Below, one piece after another: positions 17,181-26,337 of a stretch of DNA of 64,000 bases (positions are counted from its first letter, which is position 1; each line of letters opens with the position of its first letter). The notes beneath the pieces were generated by a model. It did not search any database. It saw only the letters and a program-made list of their open reading frames with translations, and had not been told where the DNA came from. The stretch lies in NCBI RefSeq assembly GCF_002742285.1, contig NZ_MDGM01000003.1:234012-298011 (forward strand). The letters run 5' to 3'. The translations under genes and the position numbers were made by a program. The DNA is from Paramylibacter kogurei. GTDB lineage: Bacteria; Pseudomonadota; Alphaproteobacteria; Rhodobacterales; Rhodobacteraceae.

Positions 17181-19433
17181 TTATTGTTGTAACTCTTTCT
17201 TGGCTACTTTGATAGAGGTTTGTGTTGATAGTGTGGCGAAGATTGCGTTTAACAGATCAGCAAATTCAAAAGGTTTTTGTAATACATTTCCAACTGCACC
17301 TGTAATGGGTGAAGAGAGATCGGCATCACCGGTGTAGCCTGACATCAACAACGTTTTCGCATTTGGATGAAGTTTCAATATTTCCTGACATGCAACATTC
17401 CCGTTCATCCCATTCGGTAAAATGAAATCCGAAAGAACAAGATCAATATGCGGCATGGATGATGCCAAGGTTACGGCCGTTGGGCCATCGGATGCAGATC
17501 GAACCATGCACCCTGTGTTGGACAATTGCTTGGCGTAGATTTCGCGCAAAACATTATCGTCTTCGATCAATAAAATGCACTTATCTACCAAAAAATCGTG
17601 AGGTATATTTTTGAATGTATCCAACTGTTTAATGTCGACGCTGAAATCACGTGGCAGATACAAACGCACACATGTTCCTTTGCCAATTTTTGAATTGATT
17701 TGCAGATGGCCATTGGATTGTTTTGCAAAACCAAATGCCATGGACAGACCAAGTCCCGTACCTGATCCAAGCGGTTTGGTGGTAAAGAACGGGTCGATCA
17801 CTTTGTTCAGGATTTCTTCGTTCATTCCCATTCCGTTGTCAGAGACACAGATGCAGACGAAATCACCTGGGATTAAGTCCGTATCAGTTTTGGTGAATTC
17901 TTCGTCCAATGTCACATTTGAAACTGCTATCGAAAGTTTACCGCCATATGGCATGGCATCGCGTGCGTTTGATACTAAGTTTAAAATCACTGCTTGAAGC
18001 TGTGCTTCATCGGCAGTGCAGCGCCAAATATCATCATTGGTTTCCGCTGTGATGGAAATATGTTCACCAATTGTTGTGCGGATCAGCTCTTTTGATTCTT
18101 GGATCAGTTCGCTGGGATTTATCGCCTTTGGCAACAATGGCTGTTGTCGTGCAAAGGCAAGCAATTGGCGCGTTAATCCCGCGCCGCGCTGCGTTGCGGT
18201 CAAAGCAACAGACAAATATTCATCAATTTTTTCGTTGCTGTTCAAAATCTGTGACAGCTCGATATTTCCAGAAATGATTGCCAAAATGTTATTTACATCA
18301 TGTGCAACACCGCCCGTAAGTTTGCCAATGGCTTGGACTTTTTGCGATTGAAGCAGGCTGTTTTGCATTTCATAAATTTCGGTAATATCCTGTGCGATCA
18401 TATTCACCAAGCGTGTGCCATCGGGTTCGGTTGGCAATGGCACAAACAGATGTCGGATTACTTTGCGTTTTCCAGAAGGCAGGGAAAGTTCCATCACGTT
18501 TTCCACGGATTCAAAGCGTAATAAACGTGCCAAAATTTCTGGAACATCGGATAGATATGGTTCGGTTAACCTGCTGGGCGCCAATTCATTGATCAAATCA
18601 ATGGAGTGCATCGTTTCAGGGTCAAGTTCAATCAATTCAATAAATGCTTCGTCCGCTTCGATCAGACGAAATGTGTGGAGATCTACCGTACAATGGGCAA
18701 GTGCGGCAAATTTTGATGCCCCTTGAAATCTACCCTCGGTTTGTTCGCTGGTGGCGCGTGTGGTGATCAATTGGTGGTGCATGTGATGAATGGATTCAAC
18801 CAGTTCGTCCAGCTCATCGGGTTTGGAATTCTTGCGATTGAGCGCGATATTAAATCCCAGTGGAAATTCGGGTGAGGATTTAAGCTTTTGTGCGATGGCA
18901 TTAAGATGTGACAACAGGTTGTTCTTGAGATGAAGATAAATCACCAAACTTGCGATCATGATGGTGGCAAAAAATATGACGACTTCAAACACCGCGAGCA
19001 AAATTGAATCTCTGATCAAATGGCGGGTGTCGACGCCAAGTTGCAAAGTACCAAGTTCGATTTGCCTGCCACGAAAATTGCGCTCGATGGTATATTCGCG
19101 GGTGAACATGTTTGTGGGCTGTAGCGTACCCGTTTGATAGTTTTCGCCAAAATTATCTTCGATTTTGGCAAATGTGATGAAATTAAATTCTATCGCATCA
19201 TCGATATGTTGTTTGGTCAAAGGGTCGTCAAACAGCCAAAGCGATTGTTCCAATGCGGTCACGAGCGTGCGACCATGGTGATCTAATTCATCCATCAGCC
19301 GATTTTGTTCGGTGCGATAAACCCAATTGACCAACACAGTACAGCTAACCACACTGGCGATAATCAAAGGCAGCAAAATTGACTGCGCGGTGGCCAAGCC
19401 AATTCGGGACAATCGCGGTCGATTGGACGCCAT
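17181..19433 (-). CDS. Membrane hybrid histidine kinase with receiver domain
   Basis: 750 residues. Two transmembrane segments (about 15-37 and 144-167) bracket a ~105-residue periplasmic sensor region. A linker and PAS-like region (about 235-355) lead to the HisKA domain with H378 in GGVAHDVNNIL, then the ATPase domain with N-box NLVSNARDAM (about 485-494), DNGMGM and GTGLGLS. The C-terminal receiver has acidic E624-D626, phospho-acceptor D669 (LVLSDF) and K720. It begins directly after the stop of a periplasmic solute-binding protein gene, which may supply its ligand. A lone receiver (20968) and a MarR gene are close by; signal and output are unknown. Confidence 0.92.
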   Translation of the reverse strand: MASNRPRLSRIGLATAQSILLPLIIASVVSCTVLVNWVYRTEQNRLMDELDHHGRTLVTALEQSLWLFDDPLTKQHIDDAIEFNFITFAKIEDNFGENYQTGTLQPTNMFTREYTIERNFRGRQIELGTLQLGVDTRHLIRDSILLAVFEVVIFFATIMIASLVIYLHLKNNLLSHLNAIAQKLKSSPEFPLGFNIALNRKNSKPDELDELVESIHHMHHQLITTRATSEQTEGRFQGASKFAALAHCTVDLHTFRLIEADEAFIELIELDPETMHSIDLINELAPSRLTEPYLSDVPEILARLLRFESVENVMELSLPSGKRKVIRHLFVPLPTEPDGTRLVNMIAQDITEIYEMQNSLLQSQKVQAIGKLTGGVAHDVNNILAIISGNIELSQILNSNEKIDEYLSVALTATQRGAGLTRQLLAFARQQPLLPKAINPSELIQESKELIRTTIGEHISITAETNDDIWRCTADEAQLQAVILNLVSNARDAMPYGGKLSIAVSNVTLDEEFTKTDTDLIPGDFVCICVSDNGMGMNEEILNKVIDPFFTTKPLGSGTGLGLSMAFGFAKQSNGHLQINSKIGKGTCVRLYLPRDFSVDIKQLDTFKNIPHDFLVDKCILLIEDDNVLREIYAKQLSNTGCMVRSASDGPTAVTLASSMPHIDLVLSDFILPNGMNGNVACQEILKLHPNAKTLLMSGYTGDADLSSPITGAVGNVLQKPFEFADLLNAIFATLSTQTSIKVAKKELQQ

Positions 19434-20171
19434 TTATTTATTTTCCTTGATATATGGCCCCATGATTTCGTGATATGTTCCATCGCGCTTCATTTCACGA
19501 AGACTTTCGCTCAGCGGTTCAATCAGGTCTGCGTGGCGTTGATTTAAATACATGTACATTTTGCGTTCTTGGCGAATATCGGAAAAGTAATAGTTTTCGA
19601 AATTCAAGTTTTTCGCCATGATCTTTGCGGGCAGAATCGTAAACAATGCCACATCGATGCGCCCCGTTTGCAACATCTGAAGCAATGTTTCGGGATCAGA
19701 AACCTCGGTCAATTTTTGATGGCCATCAAAAATACGAAGCGCCTCTTGCCAGCCACGAATATAACCAACGTTATACTGGTTGAAATCTGACCAACTCGTA
19801 AGATTAATTTTTGGATCGGTATACATGCCCGCAAGGGTGATGGAATAGGTGGATTCAGGCACTTGTAACAGATCAGGATGTGAAACCTTCACAACTTGGC
19901 TTCTGCTCATGTCGCCATCTGTTAAACCACGGTTTGCCATATCAAGCCCACGTGCTGGTGCAACATATTCTTTATCAAGCAACAGATTATTGCGCCTGAA
20001 CATTTCCATAACAACGCGATCAAGATATCCGTCGCATTCAGGTGTCGAAATGGGTGACAGCACCGAATATGATAAGAATAGGCTTTTGGTTTGTGTCTGT
20101 GCATAAGCAGCGGTTGCGCAAATAATGCTTACTGTGACGATAGAAATAAACTTTATAAAACGATGTCCCAA
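19434..20171 (-). CDS. Periplasmic solute-binding protein (SBP family 3 type)
   Basis: 245 residues with an N-terminal signal peptide ending near AYAQT. TTG start with GTGAGG six bases upstream. The mature part follows the bilobed amino-acid-type binding fold: PECDGYLDRVVMEMFRRNN, APARGLDMANRGLTDGDMSR, WSDFNQYNVGYIRGWQEALR and a C-terminal LSESLREMKRDGTYHEIMGP, the usual ending of this family. No permease or ATPase is adjacent; instead the stop touches the start of the hybrid histidine kinase. That makes a sensory accessory role more likely than transport, by inference. Confidence 0.85.
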   Translation of the reverse strand: MGHRFIKFISIVTVSIICATAAYAQTQTKSLFLSYSVLSPISTPECDGYLDRVVMEMFRRNNLLLDKEYVAPARGLDMANRGLTDGDMSRSQVVKVSHPDLLQVPESTYSITLAGMYTDPKINLTSWSDFNQYNVGYIRGWQEALRIFDGHQKLTEVSDPETLLQMLQTGRIDVALFTILPAKIMAKNLNFENYYFSDIRQERKMYMYLNQRHADLIEPLSESLREMKRDGTYHEIMGPYIKENK

Positions 20172-20273
20172 ATCAACCTCACACCTAAATGAATAGCGTT
20201 CATTTATCTAATCAGACAAACCTTGAGACCGATATTCAATCAATAAGGTGGCGATACTGTGGTAAATTATCGC

Positions 20274-20711
20274 TTAAGATGTGTCAATTTTTAACAAGCT
20301 GGTTAATTTCAACAGAGTTTGCGCCAATGCGTCTTGGTCACTTGGGTCCAGCTCTGCGATGTTTTGAGCAAGGGCGAGCATTGGATCTTGTACCAATTTC
20401 GCCTTTCCCTGGGGGGTGAGGCAAAATAATGTGCTTCGCTTGTCTTCTGGATTTACGCGCGCTTCTAATAATCCGCGTTGTTCTAATGCATGTGCTGCGC
20501 GGCTCGCGGGGCCTGCAGTAACTCCCAAAAATTTAGAAAGCTCAGATACCGTACCACCCTCGGGATAGGTGCGTTTAAAATAACGCAATGCTGACCACTG
20601 TGCAGGTTGTAATTCCTGTGGCCCAAGCCGGACGTAGGTTTTGCGCAAAACTTGTTCAAGCAGAACCGCCGTGGCCAATTGTGTACGATTAGTATCAGGC
20701 ACTGAATCCAA
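20274..20711 (-). CDS. MarR-family transcriptional regulator
   Basis: 145 residues. Winged helix-turn-helix of the MarR type: PAQWSALRYFKRTYPEGGTV, SELSKFLGVTAGPASRAAHA for the recognition region, then wing LEARVNPEDKRSTLFCLTPQ followed by GKAKL. These dimeric regulators usually respond to phenolic or oxidative signals. The listed start is TTG; GTG at 20702 is an alternative with equally weak ribosome sites. A 13-bp perfect palindrome sits 60 bp upstream (20771-20783) and may be its operator. It is transcribed toward the solute-binding protein and kinase genes with a gap of 102 bp. Confidence 0.9.
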   Translation of the reverse strand: MDSVPDTNRTQLATAVLLEQVLRKTYVRLGPQELQPAQWSALRYFKRTYPEGGTVSELSKFLGVTAGPASRAAHALEQRGLLEARVNPEDKRSTLFCLTPQGKAKLVQDPMLALAQNIAELDPSDQDALAQTLLKLTSLLKIDTS

Positions 20712-20770
20712 CCATTTGAATCCGAAAAATCGAAAATTTCGGTTTGCAAATATTCAAACTCAGCTCCCTA

Positions 20771-20783
20771 AACAAATTTTGTT
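20771..20783. promoter_or_regulatory. Candidate MarR operator
   Basis: AACAAATTTTGTT is a perfect palindrome with one central base, located in the promoter region of the MarR gene. Size and symmetry fit an autoregulatory MarR site. Confidence 0.4.
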
Positions 20784-20859
20784 CAACTACTTTGCCACGT
20801 TGACCAAGGATTGCGCAATTCTAAATCGTTGTTGTACTTAGCTTTCTTTGGTTTTTTAG

Positions 20860-20922
20860 TAAATTGTCGCCTTTTGGTGGTTTGCAATTGGCGATTAACA
20901 GCCAAAAGTGGTATGCAATTTA
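20860..20922. promoter_or_regulatory. Nested direct and inverted repeats upstream of the lone receiver
   Basis: TGGTTTGCAATT (20878-20889) and TGGTATGCAATT (20909-20920) are direct copies 31 bp apart, three helical turns. TAAATTG/CAATTTA (20860-20866, 20916-20922) and CTTTTGG/CCAAAAG (20871-20877, 20902-20908) are nested inverted arms. The 16-mer CTTTTGGTGGTTTGCA at 20871 occurs again at 32798 in another intergenic region. This looks like a multi-site regulator binding region. Confidence 0.45.
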
Positions 20923-20967
20923 CCGAGGGTCAGAATTTATACCCGTTTGTCTTGGTAATGGTTGAAC

Positions 20968-21342
20968 ATGGCTGTTGTATATATTCTTGATGATAATGCT
21001 GAATTCGCAAAGACACTTGGTGCCATGTGCGAAGTGTTTGGTCACCAAGCAACAAGCATTACCACAGCAGAAGAATTTATCGCTCAGATGAAAAAATCAC
21101 AGCCCGATTTGGTGCTGTTGGATATGTGGCTTGGTGATACCACTGGGATTGAATTGTATAAATCCAACCAAGATATTTTCACGAATGTTCCAATTGTGAT
21201 GATTTCGGGTGGTGGGCATCAAATACCATTGGAAGCAGTCACCGCAATGGGGGAAATTTCTGGATTTGAAGATGTGCTTTATAAACCAGTTTCAACGGCA
21301 CAGCTTAAAGAGCTTCTTGAAAAAGTAATTCCGACTAAATAA
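20968..21342 (+). CDS. Single-domain response regulator
   Basis: 124 residues from ATG 20968 (an in-frame TTG six bases earlier is less likely). It is only a CheY-like receiver: acidic pair D8-D9 in VVYILDDN, phospho-acceptor D52 in LVLLDMWLGD, switch serine in VMISGGG, and K106 in LYKPVS. No DNA-binding or enzymatic output domain is attached, so it would act as a phosphate shuttle or by protein contact. The hybrid kinase at 17181-19433 is the nearest candidate partner. Its promoter region holds an unusual set of repeats (20860-20922). Confidence 0.9.
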   Translation: MAVVYILDDNAEFAKTLGAMCEVFGHQATSITTAEEFIAQMKKSQPDLVLLDMWLGDTTGIELYKSNQDIFTNVPIVMISGGGHQIPLEAVTAMGEISGFEDVLYKPVSTAQLKELLEKVIPTK

Positions 21343-21431
21343 CTCTGATTTGACATAACTGATTATTTTTGTCAGATAAAGATAACCGCGGTTCGCGGAT
21401 TCGAATTTATCTGTTCAGAAAGACCTCCATT

Positions 21432-22685
21432 ATGAAATCATTCGTCGTTGCAACCACCGCTGCATTGATCGCCTCGCCCGTTTTGGCCGACAAGGCAAGT
21501 GTGGTTGAAAACTATGCCAATATTGCCCAAGCAAAATATGAAGACAGCCTTAGCACTGCGAAATTATTGCAAGCGGCGGTATCGGAGTTGATTGCAAATC
21601 CAACGGATGAAACGCTTGCGAATGCAAAATCAGCGTGGTTGGCATCGCGTGTTCCGTATCAACAAACCGAAGTCTATCGTTTTGGCAATGCCATCGTTGA
21701 TGATTGGGAAGGCAAGGTAAACGCTTGGCCATTGGACGAGGGTTTGATTGATTACGTTGACGCATCTTATGGCGGGGCAACAGATGAAAACGCATTGGCA
21801 GTTCTAAATGTTATTGCTAATCCAAAGCTGACCGTTGCTGGTCAGGAAATTGATGCATCAAATATTACCCCTGAATTATTGTCGGGTGAATTGCACGAAG
21901 CCGACGAAATCGAAAGCAATGTAGCAACCGGTTATCATGCAATTGAATTTTTGCTTTGGGGACAAGATTTGAATGGTCATGGAACAGGAGCAGGCGCACG
22001 CCCTGCGACGGATTATGCCACGGGTGATGATTGTACAGGCGGAAATTGTGATCGTCGTGGTGATTATTTGAAAGCAGCGACAGATTTATTGGTTTCCGAT
22101 TTGGAATGGATGGTTGCGCAATGGCAAACAGGTGGCGACGCACGTGGCGAAGTGACAGGTAATGCTGATGCGGGGCTTCTTGCGATGCTTACAGGTATGG
22201 GTTCATTGTCATATGGCGAACAGGCGGGTGAACGGATGAAGCTTGGTCTGATGCTAAATGATCCAGAGGAAGAACATGATTGTTTTTCCGATAACACGCA
22301 CAACAGCCATTTTTACGATGGGTTGGGCGTACAAAACATATTCTTGGGCACCTACAAACGCGTTGATGGTTCTGTTGTAACGGGCGATTCATTGTTTGGA
22401 TTGGTTGCAGAAAAAGATGCAGCCATTGCAGCGGCATTAACCGATGATTTAGCACAAACCATGCAGGATCTTGGCGCGTTGAAATCTGCTGCGGATGCCG
22501 GATTTGCATATGACCAAATGTTGGAGCGTGGAAATGAAAAAGGCGAGATGTTGATCATGAATGCCGTCAACGGGTTAGTTAAACAGACCAAATCAATTGA
22601 ACGTGCAACAACTGCGCTGGGCCTTGACTTGATTGAATTTGAAGGTTCCGACAGTCTTGATAATCCAGATGCTGTTTTTCAGTAA
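21432..22685 (+). CDS. Imelysin-family periplasmic protein (IrpA/ICMP-like)
   Basis: 417 residues from the ATG at 21432, where a signal peptide (MKSFVVATTAALIASPVLA) begins; the reading frame extends further upstream without a signal. The imelysin GxHxxE signature is GYHAIE at residues 167-172, followed by FLLWGQDLNGHGTGAGARPA, and a second conserved region HDCFSDNTHNSHFYDGLGVQ characteristic of the long IrpA-like members. Family proteins are iron-regulated and take part in periplasmic iron handling, possibly together with haem proteins. It heads a cluster with a di-haem protein, a second imelysin and a DUF1513 protein. A terminator-like hairpin follows the gene. Confidence 0.9.
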   Translation: MKSFVVATTAALIASPVLADKASVVENYANIAQAKYEDSLSTAKLLQAAVSELIANPTDETLANAKSAWLASRVPYQQTEVYRFGNAIVDDWEGKVNAWPLDEGLIDYVDASYGGATDENALAVLNVIANPKLTVAGQEIDASNITPELLSGELHEADEIESNVATGYHAIEFLLWGQDLNGHGTGAGARPATDYATGDDCTGGNCDRRGDYLKAATDLLVSDLEWMVAQWQTGGDARGEVTGNADAGLLAMLTGMGSLSYGEQAGERMKLGLMLNDPEEEHDCFSDNTHNSHFYDGLGVQNIFLGTYKRVDGSVVTGDSLFGLVAEKDAAIAAALTDDLAQTMQDLGALKSAADAGFAYDQMLERGNEKGEMLIMNAVNGLVKQTKSIERATTALGLDLIEFEGSDSLDNPDAVFQ

Positions 22686-22704
22686 ATCCAATATCAACTT
22701 TTCT

Positions 22705-22731
22705 AACGGCGTCTTTTAGGCGCCGTTTTTT
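22705..22731 (+). terminator. Intrinsic terminator after the first imelysin gene
   Basis: Stem AACGGCG / CGCCGTT (22705-22711, 22721-22727) with a nine-base loop runs into six T. It lies 19 bp after the stop and before the di-haem gene, so it would lower expression of the three downstream genes relative to the first. Confidence 0.8.
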
Positions 22732-22749
22732 CGTGGTAGTGACGCGAAA

Positions 22750-24279
22750 ATGAACAAGAGATTGCCCATGAAATGGATAGCTATCTGCCTGTGTTTATAC
22801 GCAGGTATCGTCAACGCCCAACCAAATGAACCGTTCAATCTTGTTGTCGTGCCGCGCACAGATGCCGAAATTGAACGCGTGGCAAATATCACCGCGCTCA
22901 CGCATGATTTCACGCAATCTGAACAATTTGAATCTCGCCCTGCAGGTGCGGCCAGTGTGCGGGTGCGCAGCGATAGCAATGCATTTTCCGATTTTTCAGC
23001 AAACCTTAGCTTTGAAGATGAATTGGATTTTAAACTGGGCAATGCCTTGTTTCGTAAACTGTGGGTGTCATCCCCATCCAGTACGCTTGCGTCTGATGGG
23101 CTTGGCCCATTGTATAATGCGCGATCTTGTCAGCGCTGCCACCTAAAAGATGGGCGTGGGCATCCTCCGGTGGGTGAAAATGACAGCCATGTTTCGATGC
23201 TGATGAATTTGTCACGTTCATCGCCGATGACGCCAGATACCGATGCAATCAAAGATTACGTGGCATCCCTGCCTGATCCAATTTACGGGTCACAATTGCA
23301 AGATTTCGCAATCCCTGGCCTTGCGGCGGAAGGTCAATTCGAAATCACCACTTCCGACATTGATATTACGCTATCTGATGGTGTTGTTGTGACGCTTCAA
23401 TTTCCAACCTATTCCGTGAAAAACTTGGCTTATGGCGATTTGCATCCGGATACGATTGTGGCGCCACGCATCGCACCTCAAATGATCGGGTTGGGATTGT
23501 TAGAGGCGATACCAGCCGCTGATATTCTTGCACATGCAGATCCAGAAGATTCCAACGGTGATGGAATATCTGGGCGTCCCAATTGGGTGTTGTCCGCAAT
23601 GACGCGCAATGTTGAATTGGGCCGCTTTGGACTCAAGGCAACCAGCCCATCAATTTTGGAACAATCGGCAACTGCGTTCAAAAATGACATTGGAATTTCC
23701 AGCACTTTGTTTCCAGATGGATGGGGTGACTGCACCGAATTTCAAAACACCTGTCGCACAGCCCCAGACGGCAGCACCGAAGAACACGGGAATGTCGAAA
23801 TATCCGATGAGGCAATGGATTTGGTGAATTTTTATGCGCGCAATTTGGGCGTGCCTATGCGACGCGACGTGGATGATCCAGTGGTGTTGCGGGGGAAACA
23901 AGTTTTCTATGAATCTGGCTGTGCTGCTTGTCATCGTCCAAAATTTGTAACCAACCGATTGGTCGATCAAGATGCGCAAAGCTTTCAATTGATCTGGCCC
24001 TATACGGATATGTTGTTACATGACATGGGGAACGGTCTGGCGGATGGTTCAATTTCTGGTGAGGCATCGGGCAACGAGTGGCGCACTCCACCGCTTTGGG
24101 GTATTGGATTAACGCAACAAGTCAGCGGACACACACGGTTTTTACACGATGGGCGCGCGCGAAATTTGCTCGAAGCCATTCTTTGGCATGGCGGTGAAGG
24201 CGAACATGCCAAACAGCGTGTGATTGATTTATCAACCAGTGATCGTGACGCGCTTCTTAAATTTATTGAGAGCCTATGA
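22750..24279 (+). CDS. Di-haem oxidoreductase family protein (DUF1111, thiol oxidoreductase-like)
   Basis: 509 residues with a signal peptide (MKWIAICLCLYAGIVNA). Two c-type haem motifs are visible: CQRCH at 127-131 and CAACH at 391-395. Between them are SVKNLAYGDLHPDTIVAPRI and PQMIGLGLLEAIPAADIL, and near the end TPPLWGIGLTQQVSGHTRFL and DGRARNLLEAILWHGGE, the standard DUF1111 blocks. The family resembles di-haem peroxidases and sits with imelysins in many marine bacteria, where a periplasmic redox step in iron uptake is suspected. Its stop overlaps the next gene's start (ATGA). Confidence 0.92.
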   Translation: MNKRLPMKWIAICLCLYAGIVNAQPNEPFNLVVVPRTDAEIERVANITALTHDFTQSEQFESRPAGAASVRVRSDSNAFSDFSANLSFEDELDFKLGNALFRKLWVSSPSSTLASDGLGPLYNARSCQRCHLKDGRGHPPVGENDSHVSMLMNLSRSSPMTPDTDAIKDYVASLPDPIYGSQLQDFAIPGLAAEGQFEITTSDIDITLSDGVVVTLQFPTYSVKNLAYGDLHPDTIVAPRIAPQMIGLGLLEAIPAADILAHADPEDSNGDGISGRPNWVLSAMTRNVELGRFGLKATSPSILEQSATAFKNDIGISSTLFPDGWGDCTEFQNTCRTAPDGSTEEHGNVEISDEAMDLVNFYARNLGVPMRRDVDDPVVLRGKQVFYESGCAACHRPKFVTNRLVDQDAQSFQLIWPYTDMLLHDMGNGLADGSISGEASGNEWRTPPLWGIGLTQQVSGHTRFLHDGRARNLLEAILWHGGEGEHAKQRVIDLSTSDRDALLKFIESL

Positions 24280-25253
24280 TGCGTAAATTTTTGTCGGTAA
24301 TTTTGTTGATGGCAACGCCCGTATACGGCGGGGTTGATCACGGTGTTGATGTAACATTGGAATTTTACCAACGCTTTGATGATGCCGCGCAAACCTTGGC
24401 GCAATCCTCCTGTCAGGGGGACGATATCATTGCGAATTATCACCGTGCATATGATGCATGGAATGGCGCTAGCATCGTGTCATTTGGCCCGTTGGAACAA
24501 CAGGGCGGCGCTTTGGCTTTGGCATTTTGGCCTGATAAAAAAGGTTTCACCACCAAGGCATTGTCGCGCCTGATTACAGATCAGGACAAGGCCATAGAAA
24601 ATGGCGAAGATTTCGCAACAGTATCAATTGCCGCGCATGGGTTTTTGGCATTGGAAATGATGTTGTTTGATCCAGATTTCATTCAATTTTCAGAAGGGTC
24701 CTATTCTTGTAAACTGGTCGATCGCATTACCCAAGATATTGCAGGCAAAGCAGCGACCATGAACGCGGCTTGGAAGAGCGAATTTGCAAAAATAGTGCGC
24801 GATGCAGGTGATGCAACAAATCCCGTTTACCTCACCCAACAAGAGGCTGCACAGGCATATCTAACATCTTTGTCGGGCGCGTTGGAATTTATTGAAACAT
24901 CTCGGATTGCCCGCCCTCTTGGCACGATTCAACGCCCACGGCCAAAACGTGCCGAGGCTTGGCGATCGGCGCGAGCACTGCCAAATATTCAAGCAACATT
25001 AATTGCCTTGGACGAAATGATCCGCGCTTTGGGTGATGATGCTACTCCTGAAACGAACGAAGCAATGGCGGCATTGTTACGGTTTTTGCCAACAATCAAC
25101 GATCCCGCATTCGCAAGCGTTTCTGAATTAGGGGTACGGTTCCAAATTGAGACAGTGCAAACCATGGTTCATAACGTTAACGAAGCCATGCGCGTGGAGC
25201 TTGGCACATATCTTGGTGTGAATCTTGGCTTTAATGCGTTGGATGGGGATTGA
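24276..25253 (+). CDS. Imelysin-family protein, second copy
   Basis: 325 residues with a signal peptide ending near VYGGVDH. Conserved helical imelysin pattern: YHRAYDAWNGASIVSFGPLE, KKGFTTKALSRLI and a degenerate signature HGFLALEMMLFDPDF in place of GxHxxE. It is translationally coupled to the di-haem gene by a four-base overlap and followed within one base by the DUF1513 gene. The divergence from the first imelysin (no shared long segments) indicates separate roles rather than recent duplication. Presumed periplasmic iron-binding or iron-delivery component. Confidence 0.85.
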   Translation: MMRKFLSVILLMATPVYGGVDHGVDVTLEFYQRFDDAAQTLAQSSCQGDDIIANYHRAYDAWNGASIVSFGPLEQQGGALALAFWPDKKGFTTKALSRLITDQDKAIENGEDFATVSIAAHGFLALEMMLFDPDFIQFSEGSYSCKLVDRITQDIAGKAATMNAAWKSEFAKIVRDAGDATNPVYLTQQEAAQAYLTSLSGALEFIETSRIARPLGTIQRPRPKRAEAWRSARALPNIQATLIALDEMIRALGDDATPETNEAMAALLRFLPTINDPAFASVSELGVRFQIETVQTMVHNVNEAMRVELGTYLGVNLGFNALDGD

Positions 25254-25254
25254 T

Positions 25255-26337
25255 ATGACCAATCGTCGTTTGTTTTTGGCAGGGTTGATCAGCGCGAGCA
25301 CCACACCGCGATTGACATGGGCCGATGCAGGCAACCCAACATTGCTGGCCGCCGCGAAAGAGCCAAGCGGAACATTTGCGCTTTTTGGATTGGATGATAA
25401 TGGTGGCGAGGTTTTTCGTATCCCGCTGCCTGATCGTGGCCACGCCGCCTGCGCACATCCCACCGCGCCAGAGGCTGTTGGTTTTGCCCGCCGCCCAGGC
25501 AATTTTGCCTTGGTCATTGATTGCACCAATGGTGATCTGATCAAAAAATTAGAGGCCCCCGCAGGGCGACATTTTTATGGGCATGGCACATTTGTGGAAA
25601 ATGGCGCCTATCTATGTACCACCGAAAATGATTATGAGCATGGGCAGGGTGTGATCGGAGTTTGGTCGCGTGCACAAAATTACCGCCGTATTGGTGAAAT
25701 TACATCGGGTGGAATTGGGCCACATGAAATTTGCACGATGCCCGATGATCAAACACTAGTTGTTGCCAATGGCGGATTGAAAACGCACCCTGACCATGGC
25801 CGAGAGATTTTAAATCTGGACGATATGCAACCCAATATCAGCTATCTTAAACGCGATGGTCATTTAATCGCGCAGATGCAATTGGATGATGATTTTCGCA
25901 AAAATTCCATCCGTCATATGGATGTGCGCGCTGATGGTTTGGTTGCATTTGGGATGCAGTGGCAAGGTGATGAAACAGAAACACCACCGCTGGTTGGAAC
26001 CCATCAAATTGGCAAAGAGGCAACGTTGTTCGACGCGCCGTTTGCACAATTGCGTCAGATGAAAAACTATATCGGCAGCGTTGCGTTTTCAGGGGATGGA
26101 ACACAGATCGGCGCGACATCGCCCCGTGGTAATAAGGTGCAAATCTATGATGTCGAAGTGGGATTGCGCGCCATGCTGCATCGATCCGATGCATGTGGGA
26201 TCGCAACCGATCGCGCTGGATTCAAAATCACCGATGGCGGGGGTGGCGTGTATACCTGTACCGGTGGAGATTTGGTCGCGAAAAAACGTCATGCGCTGGC
26301 GTGGGATAATCATTTGGTGAATTGCCAGCGATCTTGA
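25255..26337 (+). CDS. DUF1513 protein with Tat-type signal
   Basis: 360 residues from ATG 25255, directly after the stop of the second imelysin; an earlier in-frame start would overlap that gene. The N-terminus TNRRLFLAGLISA is a twin-arginine signal. The body reads as a beta-propeller-like DUF1513 protein: GRHFYGHGTFVENGAYLCTT, GIGPHEICTMPDDQTLVVAN, FRKNSIRHMDVRADGLVAFG and FSGDGTQIGATSPRGNKVQI. Function is not established. In this cluster it is the last gene of the imelysin / di-haem / imelysin set, and Tat export fits a cofactor-loaded or rapidly folding periplasmic protein. Confidence 0.88.
   Translation: MTNRRLFLAGLISASTTPRLTWADAGNPTLLAAAKEPSGTFALFGLDDNGGEVFRIPLPDRGHAACAHPTAPEAVGFARRPGNFALVIDCTNGDLIKKLEAPAGRHFYGHGTFVENGAYLCTTENDYEHGQGVIGVWSRAQNYRRIGEITSGGIGPHEICTMPDDQTLVVANGGLKTHPDHGREILNLDDMQPNISYLKRDGHLIAQMQLDDDFRKNSIRHMDVRADGLVAFGMQWQGDETETPPLVGTHQIGKEATLFDAPFAQLRQMKNYIGSVAFSGDGTQIGATSPRGNKVQIYDVEVGLRAMLHRSDACGIATDRAGFKITDGGGGVYTCTGGDLVAKKRHALAWDNHLVNCQRS

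Noticed and set aside
19434..20171. Amino-acid ABC transporter component
   Set aside because: No permease or ATPase gene is adjacent; the gene touches a histidine kinase instead.
20483..20749. 88-codon frame overlapping the MarR gene
   Set aside because: Out-of-frame shadow of the MarR coding sequence.
21351..21374. TGACA-N14-TGTCA dyad upstream of the first imelysin as an iron-regulator box
   Set aside because: Five-base arms with a 14-base gap are too weak and do not match Fur, Irr or RirA consensus convincingly.
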